Assembly: GCA_902782595.1 (NCBI GenBank)
Contig: CACZNW010000048.1
Location: 1-6,393, forward strand
Length of the DNA: 6,393 nt
Source of the DNA: an uncultured Methanobrevibacter sp.
GTDB taxonomy: Archaea > Methanobacteriota > Methanobacteria > Methanobacteriales > Methanobacteriaceae
Direction: 5' to 3'
A program made the translations under genes and the position numbers. This document shows positions 1 to 5,781 of this stretch, piece by piece; the stretch's first letter is position 1; every line of letters starts with the position of its first letter. The notes beneath the pieces are model-generated. The model was not told the DNA's origin and searched no databases. It worked only from the letters and a program-made list of their open reading frames with translations.

Positions 1-61
1 CAGTGCTCTAGCTTATTCCTGGGATACCGTGAGATCGCGGGTTCGAATCCCGCCCCCGGCA
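1..61 (+). tRNA. Elongator tRNA-Met (CAU), 3' part: intron end plus exon 2
   Basis: The mature 3' portion is 26-61. Position 26 is A38. 27-31 (CCGTG) is the 3' strand of the anticodon stem, 32-36 the variable loop, 37-41 and 49-53 the T stem around the TTCGAAT loop, 54-60 (CCCCGGC) the acceptor 3' strand, and 61 the discriminator A. CCA is not encoded. No CACGG partner lies a normal 7-base loop upstream, so 1-25 is read as the 3' end of an intron between positions 37 and 38. The intron end TGGG (20-23) would pair with CUCA (bases 32-35) of a CUCAUAA anticodon loop. This leaves the bulge A-U^A at 24-26, an ideal archaeal bulge-helix-bulge. That fit, with the CCGTG stem and CCCCGGC acceptor typical of archaeal elongator tRNA-Met, supports the identity. 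The anticodon itself lies outside the window, so the isotype is inferred. Confidence 0.82.
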
Positions 62-79
62 TCCTAAATCCCAGGAATA
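14..79. repeat. Perfect 12-bp inverted repeat flanking tRNA-Met exon 2
   Basis: Positions 14-25 (TATTCCTGGGAT), the last 12 bases of the intron, are the exact reverse complement of 68-79 (ATCCCAGGAATA) in the 3' trailer. The arms enclose exon 2 and the 3' cleavage site. The left arm includes the TGGG needed for the splice-site helix, so the two pairings exclude each other. Confidence 0.7.
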
Positions 80-96
80 TTTCCATCCAAATACTA

Positions 97-116
97 TTTT
101 TCAACTGAATTTTTTT
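97..116 (+). terminator. Oligo(T) terminator after tRNA-Met
   Basis: A T5 run (97-101) and a T7 run (110-116) lie 36 to 55 bases after the tRNA in an AT-rich gap with no coding sense. Runs of this kind are the usual termination signal for archaeal RNA polymerase. Termination here is inferred, and no strong hairpin precedes the T7. Confidence 0.45.
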
Positions 117-130
117 ACAAATGATAACAA

Positions 131-138
131 TTTTATAC
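131..138 (+). promoter_or_regulatory. TATA box of the aldo/keto reductase operon
   Basis: TTTTATAC sits about 46 bases before the ATG at 181 and would place the transcription start near 160. This gives a leader of about 20 bases, enough to hold the ribosome binding site. It is the only good TATA match between the tRNA and the gene. Confidence 0.45.
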
Positions 139-162
139 TTTTTTTAACAGATTTACCATTCA

Positions 163-169
163 GAGGGAG
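163..169 (+). promoter_or_regulatory. Ribosome binding site deciding the reductase start
   Basis: GAGGGAG lies 11 bases before ATG 181 and only 2 bases before an in-frame TTG at 172. The glnA gene has the same layout (GGAG, then a TTG 9 bases ahead of the ATG, with GGAG ending 10 bases before the ATG). This favours the ATG in both. Confidence 0.55.
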
Positions 170-180
170 ATTTGAATTTT

Positions 181-1347
181 ATGATATACAATACACTTGG
201 AAAAACAGGTCTTGAAGTTTCAAGGCTGGGTTTTGGAACCATGAGACTTCCAACAAAAAATGACAATGCCGACATTGATAAAAAAGAAGCCTCCGAAATG
301 CTTGAGTATGGAATTGAAAACGGAATCAACATAATCGATACCGCCTATCCCTACCATGCTCCGGGTCTTGGAGGAAGCGGCGAGAGTGAGAAATTTTTAG
401 GGGAATTTTTAAGTGAGAATTCACTGCGGGATGAAATAATACTTCAGACCAAGTCTCCATCCTGGGCGATTGAGGAGAAATCTGATTTTGAATGTTATCT
501 GAACCGCCAGCTTGAAAAGCTCCAAACCGACTATATTGACATTTACCTTCTGCATTCCCTCACTGTTCCCGACTGGAACAAGGTTAAAAATCTGGATGTT
601 CTTGACTTTCTCGATGACTGCCTCAGTTCGGGCAAAGTGAAACACGTCGGATTCTCATCACATATTGAAGTGGACTATCTCATTGAGATTCTTGACGAAT
701 ATCCGAAATGGGAGGTTGTCCTCACCCAGATGAACTATCTTGACGAGTATTACCAGTCCGGAGTCATGGGTCTGAATTACCTCAAAGACATCAATGTCGG
801 AAGCATGATTATGGAGCCTTTGAGAGGAGGAAGACTGGTTCAAAATATTCCCAAAGAAATACAGGCCTTATGGGACAGTGCCGAAGTTAAAAGAACACCT
901 GTTGAGTGGGCACTTCAGTACCTCTGGAACCGTGACGATGTCGACTGTGTTTTAAGCGGAATGACAAGCCTTTCACAGGTTAAGGAAAATATCGAACTGG
1001 CATCAAAGACAGACGTGATTTCACCGAATGACGGGGAACTGATTCGTGAAGTTGCAAGAACCTACAGAACATTTATAGGCAACAGATGCACCCGCTGCGG
1101 TTATTGCATGCCATGTCCTCACGGCGTGGACATCATAAACTGCCTGAGCGAGTACAATATTGCCCATATGATGGGTGATCCTAAGGCGAGTGCAATGCAG
1201 TATTTTTCACTGATTGATGACGATTCAAGGGCAGACAGCTGCGTTGACTGTAAGGAGTGTTTGCCGTTCTGCACACAGATGCTGAACATTCCCGAAGAAC
1301 TTGAAAAGGTTCATGAATACTTCGGCGATGAGTTTGATCATTTTTAG
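181..1347 (+). CDS. Aldo/keto reductase with C-terminal 4Fe-4S domain
   Basis: This is a predicted cytosolic oxidoreductase of 388 residues. Residues 1 to about 285 form an aldo/keto reductase barrel. It opens with the typical MIYNTLGKTGLEVSRLGFGT and carries the apparent catalytic tetrad Asp53, Tyr58, Lys91 and His125 (in DTAYPYH, QTKSP and LLHSL); IMEPLRGGRL is a further family motif. The C-terminal part has two cysteine clusters, CTRCGYCMPC (Cys303, 306, 309, 312) and CVDCKECLPFC (Cys354, 357, 360, 364), which suggest two [4Fe-4S] clusters. This architecture matches COG1453-type reductases, whose substrates are mostly unknown. The first cluster is followed by Pro as usual, the second by Thr. 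ATG 181 is preferred over TTG 172 because the family start and the ribosome-site spacing fit it. The next gene starts 12 bases after the stop, so the two are probably co-transcribed. Substrate and cofactor preference cannot be read from the sequence. Confidence 0.9.
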   Translation: MIYNTLGKTGLEVSRLGFGTMRLPTKNDNADIDKKEASEMLEYGIENGINIIDTAYPYHAPGLGGSGESEKFLGEFLSENSLRDEIILQTKSPSWAIEEKSDFECYLNRQLEKLQTDYIDIYLLHSLTVPDWNKVKNLDVLDFLDDCLSSGKVKHVGFSSHIEVDYLIEILDEYPKWEVVLTQMNYLDEYYQSGVMGLNYLKDINVGSMIMEPLRGGRLVQNIPKEIQALWDSAEVKRTPVEWALQYLWNRDDVDCVLSGMTSLSQVKENIELASKTDVISPNDGELIREVARTYRTFIGNRCTRCGYCMPCPHGVDIINCLSEYNIAHMMGDPKASAMQYFSLIDDDSRADSCVDCKECLPFCTQMLNIPEELEKVHEYFGDEFDHF

Positions 1348-1353
1348 AGGTGA
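1347..1353 (+). promoter_or_regulatory. Ribosome binding site for a TTG start
   Basis: GAGGTGA begins on the last base of the reductase TAG stop and ends 6 bases before the TTG at 1360. The strong match and good spacing support the TTG start over the in-frame ATG at 1378. Confidence 0.6.
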
Positions 1354-1359
1354 AATAAA

Positions 1360-2094
1360 TTGAAGGACTACTGGGAAATGCTTAAACGCCAGATGCCTCT
1401 TTTAACCACAGAGGAGCAGGAAAAATTTAAAAACACAAAAATCACCGTCATCGGCTGCGGAGGCCTCGGAGGCATGGTCATTGAAATGCTTGTGAGAATG
1501 GGTGTCGGCGAACTTGTTGTGGTTGACGAGGACGTTTTTGACGTGTCCAACCTGAACAGGCAGATTCTCTCAACACGCTCAAATATCGGATGTGAAAAAA
1601 GCGAGGAAGCTTTAAAAAGAATTCATAAAATCAGTCCCCATGTCAGGGTTTCCCGCTTCTGTGAGCATGTGGATGAATCAAACGTTGACGGATTTCTTGA
1701 AGGCTCAAGGCTTGTGATTGACTGTCTGGACAATATTCCCGCAAGGGTGACTGTCTCAAGAAAGGCCCGTGAATACAAAATCCCCTTTGTTCATGGTGCC
1801 GTAAGCGGAACCCTTGGCCAGGTTACAACCTTCCTTCCAAATACCATAAGCTATGAAGAAATGTTCATGCTTCCTTCACTTAAAAAAGAGTTGACTTGTG
1901 ACATTTATGAGAGTCTGGAAAGTATCAGCATCTCTGCCCCGCCTGTAATCGGACCGGTTGCGAATCTCGTTTCATGCGTTCAGGCAATGGAGGCATTTAA
2001 AATTGTGACCAGAATGGGTAAAGTTACCGTTGCTCCAAAGATTTTGACTTTTGATTTGCTTGACCTGAATTCCTTTTCGGTCGGGGAAATCTAA
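1360..2094 (+). CDS. ThiF/MoeB/HesA-family adenylyltransferase (E1-like)
   Basis: This 244-residue protein has an E1-like Rossmann fold. The nucleotide loop GCGGLGG is at residues 32-38. DEDVFDVSNLNRQ (56-68) holds the acidic residues and the Asn/Arg that contact ATP, Lys80 is the likely phosphate-binding lysine, and DCLDN (121-125) carries the Mg-binding Asp124. PPVIGPVANLVSCVQAMEAFK near residue 200 matches the C-terminal helix region of MoeB/ThiF. Family members activate the C-terminus of a ubiquitin-like sulfur carrier (MoaD, ThiS, SAMP) by adenylation. The two CxxC zinc motifs of MoeB and ThiF are absent: the cysteines are scattered, and only Cys180 lies in the crossover region where a catalytic cysteine could be. 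The protein may therefore adenylate without forming a thioester, or act on another substrate. It starts at TTG with a strong ribosome site and follows the Fe-S reductase in an apparent operon. No carrier-protein gene is seen nearby. The family call is firm, the role unknown. Confidence 0.88.
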   Translation: MKDYWEMLKRQMPLLTTEEQEKFKNTKITVIGCGGLGGMVIEMLVRMGVGELVVVDEDVFDVSNLNRQILSTRSNIGCEKSEEALKRIHKISPHVRVSRFCEHVDESNVDGFLEGSRLVIDCLDNIPARVTVSRKAREYKIPFVHGAVSGTLGQVTTFLPNTISYEEMFMLPSLKKELTCDIYESLESISISAPPVIGPVANLVSCVQAMEAFKIVTRMGKVTVAPKILTFDLLDLNSFSVGEI

Positions 2095-2109
2095 ACGGGA
2101 AGTCAAATA

Positions 2110-2124
2110 TTTTTATCTTTTTTT
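2110..2124 (+). terminator. Oligo(T) terminator after the adenylyltransferase
   Basis: T5 (2110-2114) and T7 (2118-2124) lie 16 to 30 bases after the stop codon, with another T7 at 2170-2176. They separate the reductase operon from glnA. No stable hairpin precedes them, which is normal for archaeal termination. Confidence 0.5.
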
Positions 2125-2241
2125 ACATGTATTGAACAAAAACCTAATAAATTTTAAATTATTATAAACTTTTTTTATTAAAAAAAATAAATCTTACACT
2201 TTAATATAGTAAAAATTACAAATACAAATTATATATAAAGG

Positions 2242-2249
2242 TTTATATA
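2242..2249 (+). promoter_or_regulatory. TATA box of glnA
   Basis: TTTATATA, preceded by the purine-rich ATAAAG (2235-2240) that could serve as the TFB recognition element, predicts a transcription start near 2270 and a leader of about 54 bases containing the operator at 2277-2290. The rest of the 2095-2323 spacer is AT-rich with no coding potential. Confidence 0.65.
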
Positions 2250-2276
2250 CCACGAATTGGAAATATATCTCTAACT

Positions 2277-2290
2277 GGAAGATGTTTTCC
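2277..2290. promoter_or_regulatory. NrpR operator, GGAA-N6-TTCC
   Basis: GGAAGATGTTTTCC is an exact match to the GGAA-N6-TTCC palindrome bound by NrpR in methanogens such as Methanococcus maripaludis. It falls at roughly +7 to +20 from the predicted glnA start, where a bound repressor would block the polymerase. I found no other exact copy in the window. A gene for NrpR lies just downstream of glnA. Under low nitrogen, 2-oxoglutarate should release the repressor. Confidence 0.82.
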
Positions 2291-2309
2291 GACACTTAAT
2301 TATTTAATT

Positions 2310-2313
2310 GGAG
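2310..2313 (+). promoter_or_regulatory. Ribosome binding site of glnA
   Basis: GGAG ends 10 bases before the ATG at 2324. An in-frame TTG at 2315 is only one base away from it and so is an unlikely start. Confidence 0.55.
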
Positions 2314-2323
2314 CTTGATTTTA

Positions 2324-3682
2324 ATGAGCGATATTCCCGAAGAAAAAATTGAAAGAATAGTAGAAAAAATGAGAGAAGACAATATTAAATTTATCCGTCT
2401 GCAATTCGTTGACATAAACGGTACCGTAAAAAACATTGTCATTCCGTTCAACGGAAAAGACGACATGAACGAACTGTTCAACGAAGGAATGCTGTTTGAC
2501 GGATCATCGATTGCAGGTTTTGTTGGAATAAACGAAAGTGACCTTGTCCTCAAACCCGACATCAACACATATTCAAGACTCTCATGGAGACCTGAAGAAT
2601 CAGCAACATGCAGATTCATCTGTGACGTGTGGACAGCCGACAGGAAACCGTTTTTAGGAGACCCTAGGGGAGTGCTTAAAAAATCCCTGGCAAACATTGC
2701 CAAAATGGGTCTGCAGTACAATATCGGTCCCGAACCTGAATTCTTTATCGTGGACATTGATGAAAACGGATACCCTCTTCCATACGACGAAGCGGGATAC
2801 TTTGACGTCGAACCTCTCGACAAGGGACCTGACTTCAGACGTGAACTGACACTGAACCTTGAAGATTTGGACTTTGAAGTGGAAGCGTCCCACCACGAAG
2901 TGGCACCAGGACAGAACGAAATAGCATTCAAATTCAAGGACGCATTAAAAACAGCAGATGCAGTAATTACATTCAAACAGGCAATTAAGGCAATCGTAGA
3001 CAATATGGCAACATTCGACCAGATGGACTACAGAGTAACCTTCATGCCAAAACCATTCTTCGGAGTAAGCGGAAGCGGAATGCACTGTCACCAGTCAGTA
3101 TTCAAGGGAGACAAAAACCTCTTTTCAGACCCAGATTCAGAAACCGGCCTTTCAAAAGATGCAATTTACTTCATGGGCGGACTGCTCAAACACGCCCCTG
3201 CAATTACAGCAATCACAAACCCGATTGTAAACTCATACAAACGTCTTGTACCGGGATATGAAGCTCCGGTATACATGGCATACGGTTTTAGAAACAGATC
3301 AGCACTTATAAGAGTGCCAGCCGCACGTGGAAAAGCCACACGTATCGAATACAGATCCCCTGACCCTGCATGTAACCCTTACCTTGCATTTACAGTAATG
3401 CTTGAAGCGGGTATTGACGGTATTGTGAATAAAATCGATCCGGGCGAACCTGTGGAAGCGGACATCTACAGCATGAGCGAAGAGGAAAGGGAATCAAGAG
3501 GAATTAAAGTCCTGCCTACCAGTCTGTGGGAAGCATATCACTCCCTTGAAGAGGATCCCCTCATACTGAATGCACTCGGACCTCATGTCAGTGAAAAATT
3601 CCTTGAACTCAAATATCAGGAATGGGACGAATACCGTGTTCAGGTATTCGGATACGAACAGAGAAAATATTTAGATATCTAA
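2324..3682 (+). CDS. glnA: Glutamine synthetase, type I (GSI-alpha)
   Basis: This gene encodes cytosolic ATP-dependent ligation of ammonium to glutamate, the entry step of ammonium assimilation; the enzyme family is dodecameric. The protein has 452 residues, usual for GSI-alpha. The N-terminal beta-grasp domain (about 1-110) contains FDGSSIAGF. The catalytic domain shows GPEPEFF (Glu137, Glu139, metal binding), EVAPGQNEI, the nucleotide-site motif SGSGMHCHQS (His254), NPIVNSYKRLVPGYEAP (from Asn299) and NRSALIRVPAARGKATRIEYR (from Asn324). DIYSMSEEER carries Tyr382 where enteric enzymes have the adenylylated tyrosine, but the length and archaeal setting argue against adenylylation. Gly68 replaces the arginine (Arg62 in Bacillus subtilis) that mediates glutamine feedback inhibition there. 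The promoter has an NrpR operator, and nrpR follows 33 bases after the stop. The ATG is preferred over the upstream TTG by ribosome-site spacing. Confidence 0.97.
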   Translation: MSDIPEEKIERIVEKMREDNIKFIRLQFVDINGTVKNIVIPFNGKDDMNELFNEGMLFDGSSIAGFVGINESDLVLKPDINTYSRLSWRPEESATCRFICDVWTADRKPFLGDPRGVLKKSLANIAKMGLQYNIGPEPEFFIVDIDENGYPLPYDEAGYFDVEPLDKGPDFRRELTLNLEDLDFEVEASHHEVAPGQNEIAFKFKDALKTADAVITFKQAIKAIVDNMATFDQMDYRVTFMPKPFFGVSGSGMHCHQSVFKGDKNLFSDPDSETGLSKDAIYFMGGLLKHAPAITAITNPIVNSYKRLVPGYEAPVYMAYGFRNRSALIRVPAARGKATRIEYRSPDPACNPYLAFTVMLEAGIDGIVNKIDPGEPVEADIYSMSEEERESRGIKVLPTSLWEAYHSLEEDPLILNALGPHVSEKFLELKYQEWDEYRVQVFGYEQRKYLDI

Positions 3683-3702
3683 TCTAAATATTTAATTTTT
3701 TT
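3665..3702 (+). terminator. Hairpin plus T7 overlapping the glnA stop codon
   Basis: An 11-bp perfect stem (3665-3675 with 3683-3693, loop 3676-3682) spans the last codons and the TAA of glnA and is followed two bases later by T7 (3696-3702). It resembles an intrinsic terminator, although the stem is AT-rich and weak. It lies between glnA and nrpR, so it may lower rather than abolish read-through. The right arm, CTAAATATTTA, could also act as a TATA box for nrpR, putting a start at about 3715, almost on its ATG. Confidence 0.55.
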
Positions 3703-3705
3703 ATC

Positions 3706-3709
3706 GGGG
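3706..3709 (+). promoter_or_regulatory. Weak ribosome binding site of nrpR
   Basis: GGGG ends 6 bases before the ATG at 3716. It is a poorer match than at the other genes here, which suits low expression of a repressor or a nearly leaderless transcript. Confidence 0.35.
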
Positions 3710-3715
3710 CTTTTC

Positions 3716-5398
3716 ATGTCAGAATCAGAATACCGAATGATAGAAATTCTCAGAATTCTTGATAAAAAGGACAGACCTATCGGTTCCAAATTAATAGCCG
3801 ACGAACTGAAGGAGAAAGGTTTTAATCTGGGCGAGCGTGCGGTCAGATACCACATGCAGATACTGGATGAAAAAGGATATACCGAGAGGGTAGGCTATTC
3901 GGGAAGAATCATCACAGATTTGGGTCATGAAAAGCTGGAAAAGGGACTCATTTATGATCAGGTCGATTTCATTTATTCAAAATTTGAAGAAATGATTTAC
4001 ATGACTGACTTCACATACATGACCCAGCAGGGAAATGTTGTTGTAAACACATCAACCATTTATAACAAAGAATCGATTAATATAATGAAAAAGATTTTCG
4101 AAAGTGGTCTTTCTGTGAGCCCTTACGTTAATATAAATGAAGACAAAACCGCCGGAGAAATTGAAGTCACCACCATATGCGGAACAACAATTGACGGAAT
4201 ACTTTTAAAAAACGGAATACCTACACATCCCCAGTACGGAGGACTTCTTGAAATCGAGGATTACCATCCGACAAAGTTCAATGAGCTTATATCCTACAAA
4301 AAAACATCAATTACGCCTCTTGACGCTTTTGCAAACTCCAACCTGACATCAGTGCTTGACGTGATAAATGAAGGAAACGGAACGGTTCCGGCCAACTTCA
4401 GACTGATACCTGGCGTTGCAAAAGATAAAACCATTGAAATCCTTGAAAAACTGGATAAAATCGGAATAAACGGAGTTATTGGAATATCTGATGAAGGAGA
4501 AGATTTATTGGGATTATCCGTGCCTGACGGAATGGTTGGACTTTCAATAATCGGAGGGATTACACCTTTCTGTGCAATAAAAGAGATGGGAGAAGAGATT
4601 ACCCTGAAGATTGCAGAAAGGATTCAGGACTTCAATGATCTAACTCCTATTGCCACAAATATCCGTACACCGTTTAAAACCCCTACAACAGAAAAGAGGG
4701 AAAAAATTTCACTGGTTCTGTCAAAATCCCTGAACCTGATTCAACAGGTGAATTTCGACATTGAAAAACAGAAAGGAAATATAATCGCAAACGTTTCCTA
4801 CATAAACAGAGACCATCTGGATGATGCAATGGCCATCATGGAGGAAACCTACAACAGAAATCCAAGATACATAAATCCATACTACAAGCTGATGGAACAT
4901 CCGGATGATGAAAATATGGTCGGAATAGCTACAATCTGCAGTTTGAGCATCGACGGCATATTAATAGACAACGGAATCATGAGCAATCCTACCTACAGCG
5001 GTGTGCTTGAGTTGACCGAACCGCCTCTCTTTATCGAATTGATATCATACAACGGAACAACACTGGATCCTCACAAGATATTTTTATCAAAGGATATGAC
5101 TTCAATAACCGCTGCCGAAGGCCCTAATAAGATACTTGCAAGTGTTAAGGAAATTCCTTATATCTCAAGGGATGATGCGGTTGAGATTCTTGAGGTTTTA
5201 AACAACATCGGATTTTCAATATATAAGATTGGAAAGCCAAGGGAGCTTGTGTTCAACTCAAAGGTGGACAATTACAATTTTGGTGTTATTACAGGTGGCG
5301 GACTTAATTCAATAGGTGCCGTAAAAGAAAAAGGAGTGCATATACAGGTGAAGGCCCTTGAAAAATTAATTCCTTTTGAAAAAATGGAAAGGCTGTAA
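3716..5398 (+). CDS. nrpR: Nitrogen regulatory repressor NrpR (HTH plus two NrpR domains)
   Basis: NrpR represses nitrogen-assimilation promoters (glnA, nif, amt) in methanogens by binding GGAA-N6-TTCC; 2-oxoglutarate is the known inducer in Methanococcus. This protein has 560 residues. Residues 6-75 form a winged helix-turn-helix (RAVRYHMQILDEKGY is the recognition region). Two repeated NrpR domains (DUF128) follow, about 82-315 and 330-560, joined by a Thr/Pro/Lys-rich linker near 316-330. The duplication is visible directly: TICGTTIDGILLKNGI around Cys155 recurs as TICSLSIDGILIDNGI around Cys408, a spacing of 253 residues, and FNELISYKKTSITPLDAF recurs as FIELISYNGTTLDPHKIF. This full-length layout resembles the two-domain M. 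maripaludis protein. Lying right behind glnA, whose promoter has the operator, it could autoregulate by read-through; no operator was found in its own 33-base upstream gap. Confidence 0.95.
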   Translation: MSESEYRMIEILRILDKKDRPIGSKLIADELKEKGFNLGERAVRYHMQILDEKGYTERVGYSGRIITDLGHEKLEKGLIYDQVDFIYSKFEEMIYMTDFTYMTQQGNVVVNTSTIYNKESINIMKKIFESGLSVSPYVNINEDKTAGEIEVTTICGTTIDGILLKNGIPTHPQYGGLLEIEDYHPTKFNELISYKKTSITPLDAFANSNLTSVLDVINEGNGTVPANFRLIPGVAKDKTIEILEKLDKIGINGVIGISDEGEDLLGLSVPDGMVGLSIIGGITPFCAIKEMGEEITLKIAERIQDFNDLTPIATNIRTPFKTPTTEKREKISLVLSKSLNLIQQVNFDIEKQKGNIIANVSYINRDHLDDAMAIMEETYNRNPRYINPYYKLMEHPDDENMVGIATICSLSIDGILIDNGIMSNPTYSGVLELTEPPLFIELISYNGTTLDPHKIFLSKDMTSITAAEGPNKILASVKEIPYISRDDAVEILEVLNNIGFSIYKIGKPRELVFNSKVDNYNFGVITGGGLNSIGAVKEKGVHIQVKALEKLIPFEKMERL

Positions 5399-5413
5399 AA
5401 AATTATATTACAG
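5393..5413. terminator. Short hairpin across the convergent stop codons
   Basis: CTGTAA (5393-5398) and TTACAG (5408-5413) form a 6-bp stem that covers the nrpR stop and lies over the end of the opposing gene, whose stop is at 5403-5405. Read on the minus strand, 5402-5397 is a T6 run directly after that gene's stop, a plausible terminator for it. No T-run follows on the plus strand. Confidence 0.35.
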
Positions 5414-5693
5414 TTACTTCCACTACTTCACCATCCTTTGGATAGTGAACAAATTCTATTATGTCTTCCTGAACTTCAAAGACATCTATTTCCACGGTTG
5501 CTCCCAGATCACTCTCATCAAGTGACACGAGCATTTTGAATCCGGGTTCTCCGAAGTATTCGGAAAAGTCAACGTTCAATACTTCACCTTCGGCAAATAT
5601 TCTGTTATATGAGATTTCTATATTATCATGAACTTTTACATTCTTTTTTAAATAATCTACTGCTTTTTGTGTTGTCAATTCCATTTCTTTCAT
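5403..5693 (-). CDS. Small acidic protein of unknown function, paralogue A
   Basis: This is a 96-residue acidic soluble protein with no signal peptide, membrane segment or cysteine. The N-terminal part (KAVDYLKKNV) looks like a short helix and the rest alternates in a beta-strand pattern. It is clearly related to the protein encoded at 5782-6072: both are 96 residues and share a SYNRIFA-x-G-x-VL core near residues 28-40, a VEID/IEID strand and a DDLIE/EDIIE segment. Both may be the DUF2097 family of methanogens, recalled from memory and unchecked. It starts at ATG with an excellent ribosome site (GGAGG, 6 bases away) and has its own TATA box. Its stop is 4 bases from the nrpR stop, in convergent orientation. 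No enzyme motif is visible, so I assign no function. Confidence 0.85.
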   Translation of the reverse strand: MKEMELTTQKAVDYLKKNVKVHDNIEISYNRIFAEGEVLNVDFSEYFGEPGFKMLVSLDESDLGATVEIDVFEVQEDIIEFVHYPKDGEVVEVTVI

Positions 5694-5699
5694 GATATC

Positions 5700-5704
5700 C
5701 CTCC
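5700..5704 (-). promoter_or_regulatory. Ribosome binding site of paralogue A
   Basis: On the minus strand GGAGG (within AAGGAGGG) lies 6 bases before the ATG. It is the strongest ribosome site in the window and fixes the start. Confidence 0.75.
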
Positions 5705-5727
5705 TTATATAACACTATATTTTAAGA

Positions 5728-5735
5728 TATTTAAA
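5728..5735 (-). promoter_or_regulatory. TATA box of paralogue A
   Basis: TTTAAATA on the minus strand, preceded by purine-rich ACAAACA, predicts a start near 5706 and a leader of about 13 bases that just contains the GGAGG. A second AT-rich match (5717-5724) would start inside the leader and fits less well. Confidence 0.5.
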
Positions 5736-5754
5736 TGTTTGTATTGATACGAAC

Positions 5755-5777
5755 AAAAAAATTTTTCAATAAAAAAA
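5755..5777 (-). terminator. Oligo(T) terminator of paralogue B
   Basis: On the minus strand two T7 runs (5777-5771 and 5761-5755) follow the stop codon of the upstream paralogue within 27 bases. They would separate it from the TATA box of paralogue A. Confidence 0.5.
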
Positions 5778-5781
5778 GAAT

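Noticed and set aside
62..180. Circularly permuted tRNA with the 5' half downstream, or an integration site next to the tRNA
   Set aside because: No GCCGGGG-type 5' half, repeat of the tRNA end or integrase is present downstream; an ordinary intron explains the 3' half.
2095..2323. Riboswitch or small RNA in the glnA upstream spacer
   Set aside because: The spacer is almost all A/T with T-runs and promoter elements; I saw no structured GC-containing helices beyond the operator palindrome.
2296..3003. Long open frame on the minus strand opposite glnA (235 codons)
   Set aside because: It lies fully antisense to a certain gene, its translation is rich in Ser/Phe/Ile without any recognisable motif, and it has no ribosome site. 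It is a shadow of glnA codon usage, as are the smaller antisense frames at 421-645, 658-843, 1368-1550 and 2654-2896.
4378..4390. Palindrome CGGAACGGTTCCG inside nrpR resembling an NrpR site
   Set aside because: The spacing between GGAA and TTCC is 3 bases (or 9 using the earlier GGAA), not 6, and it sits in the middle of coding sequence.
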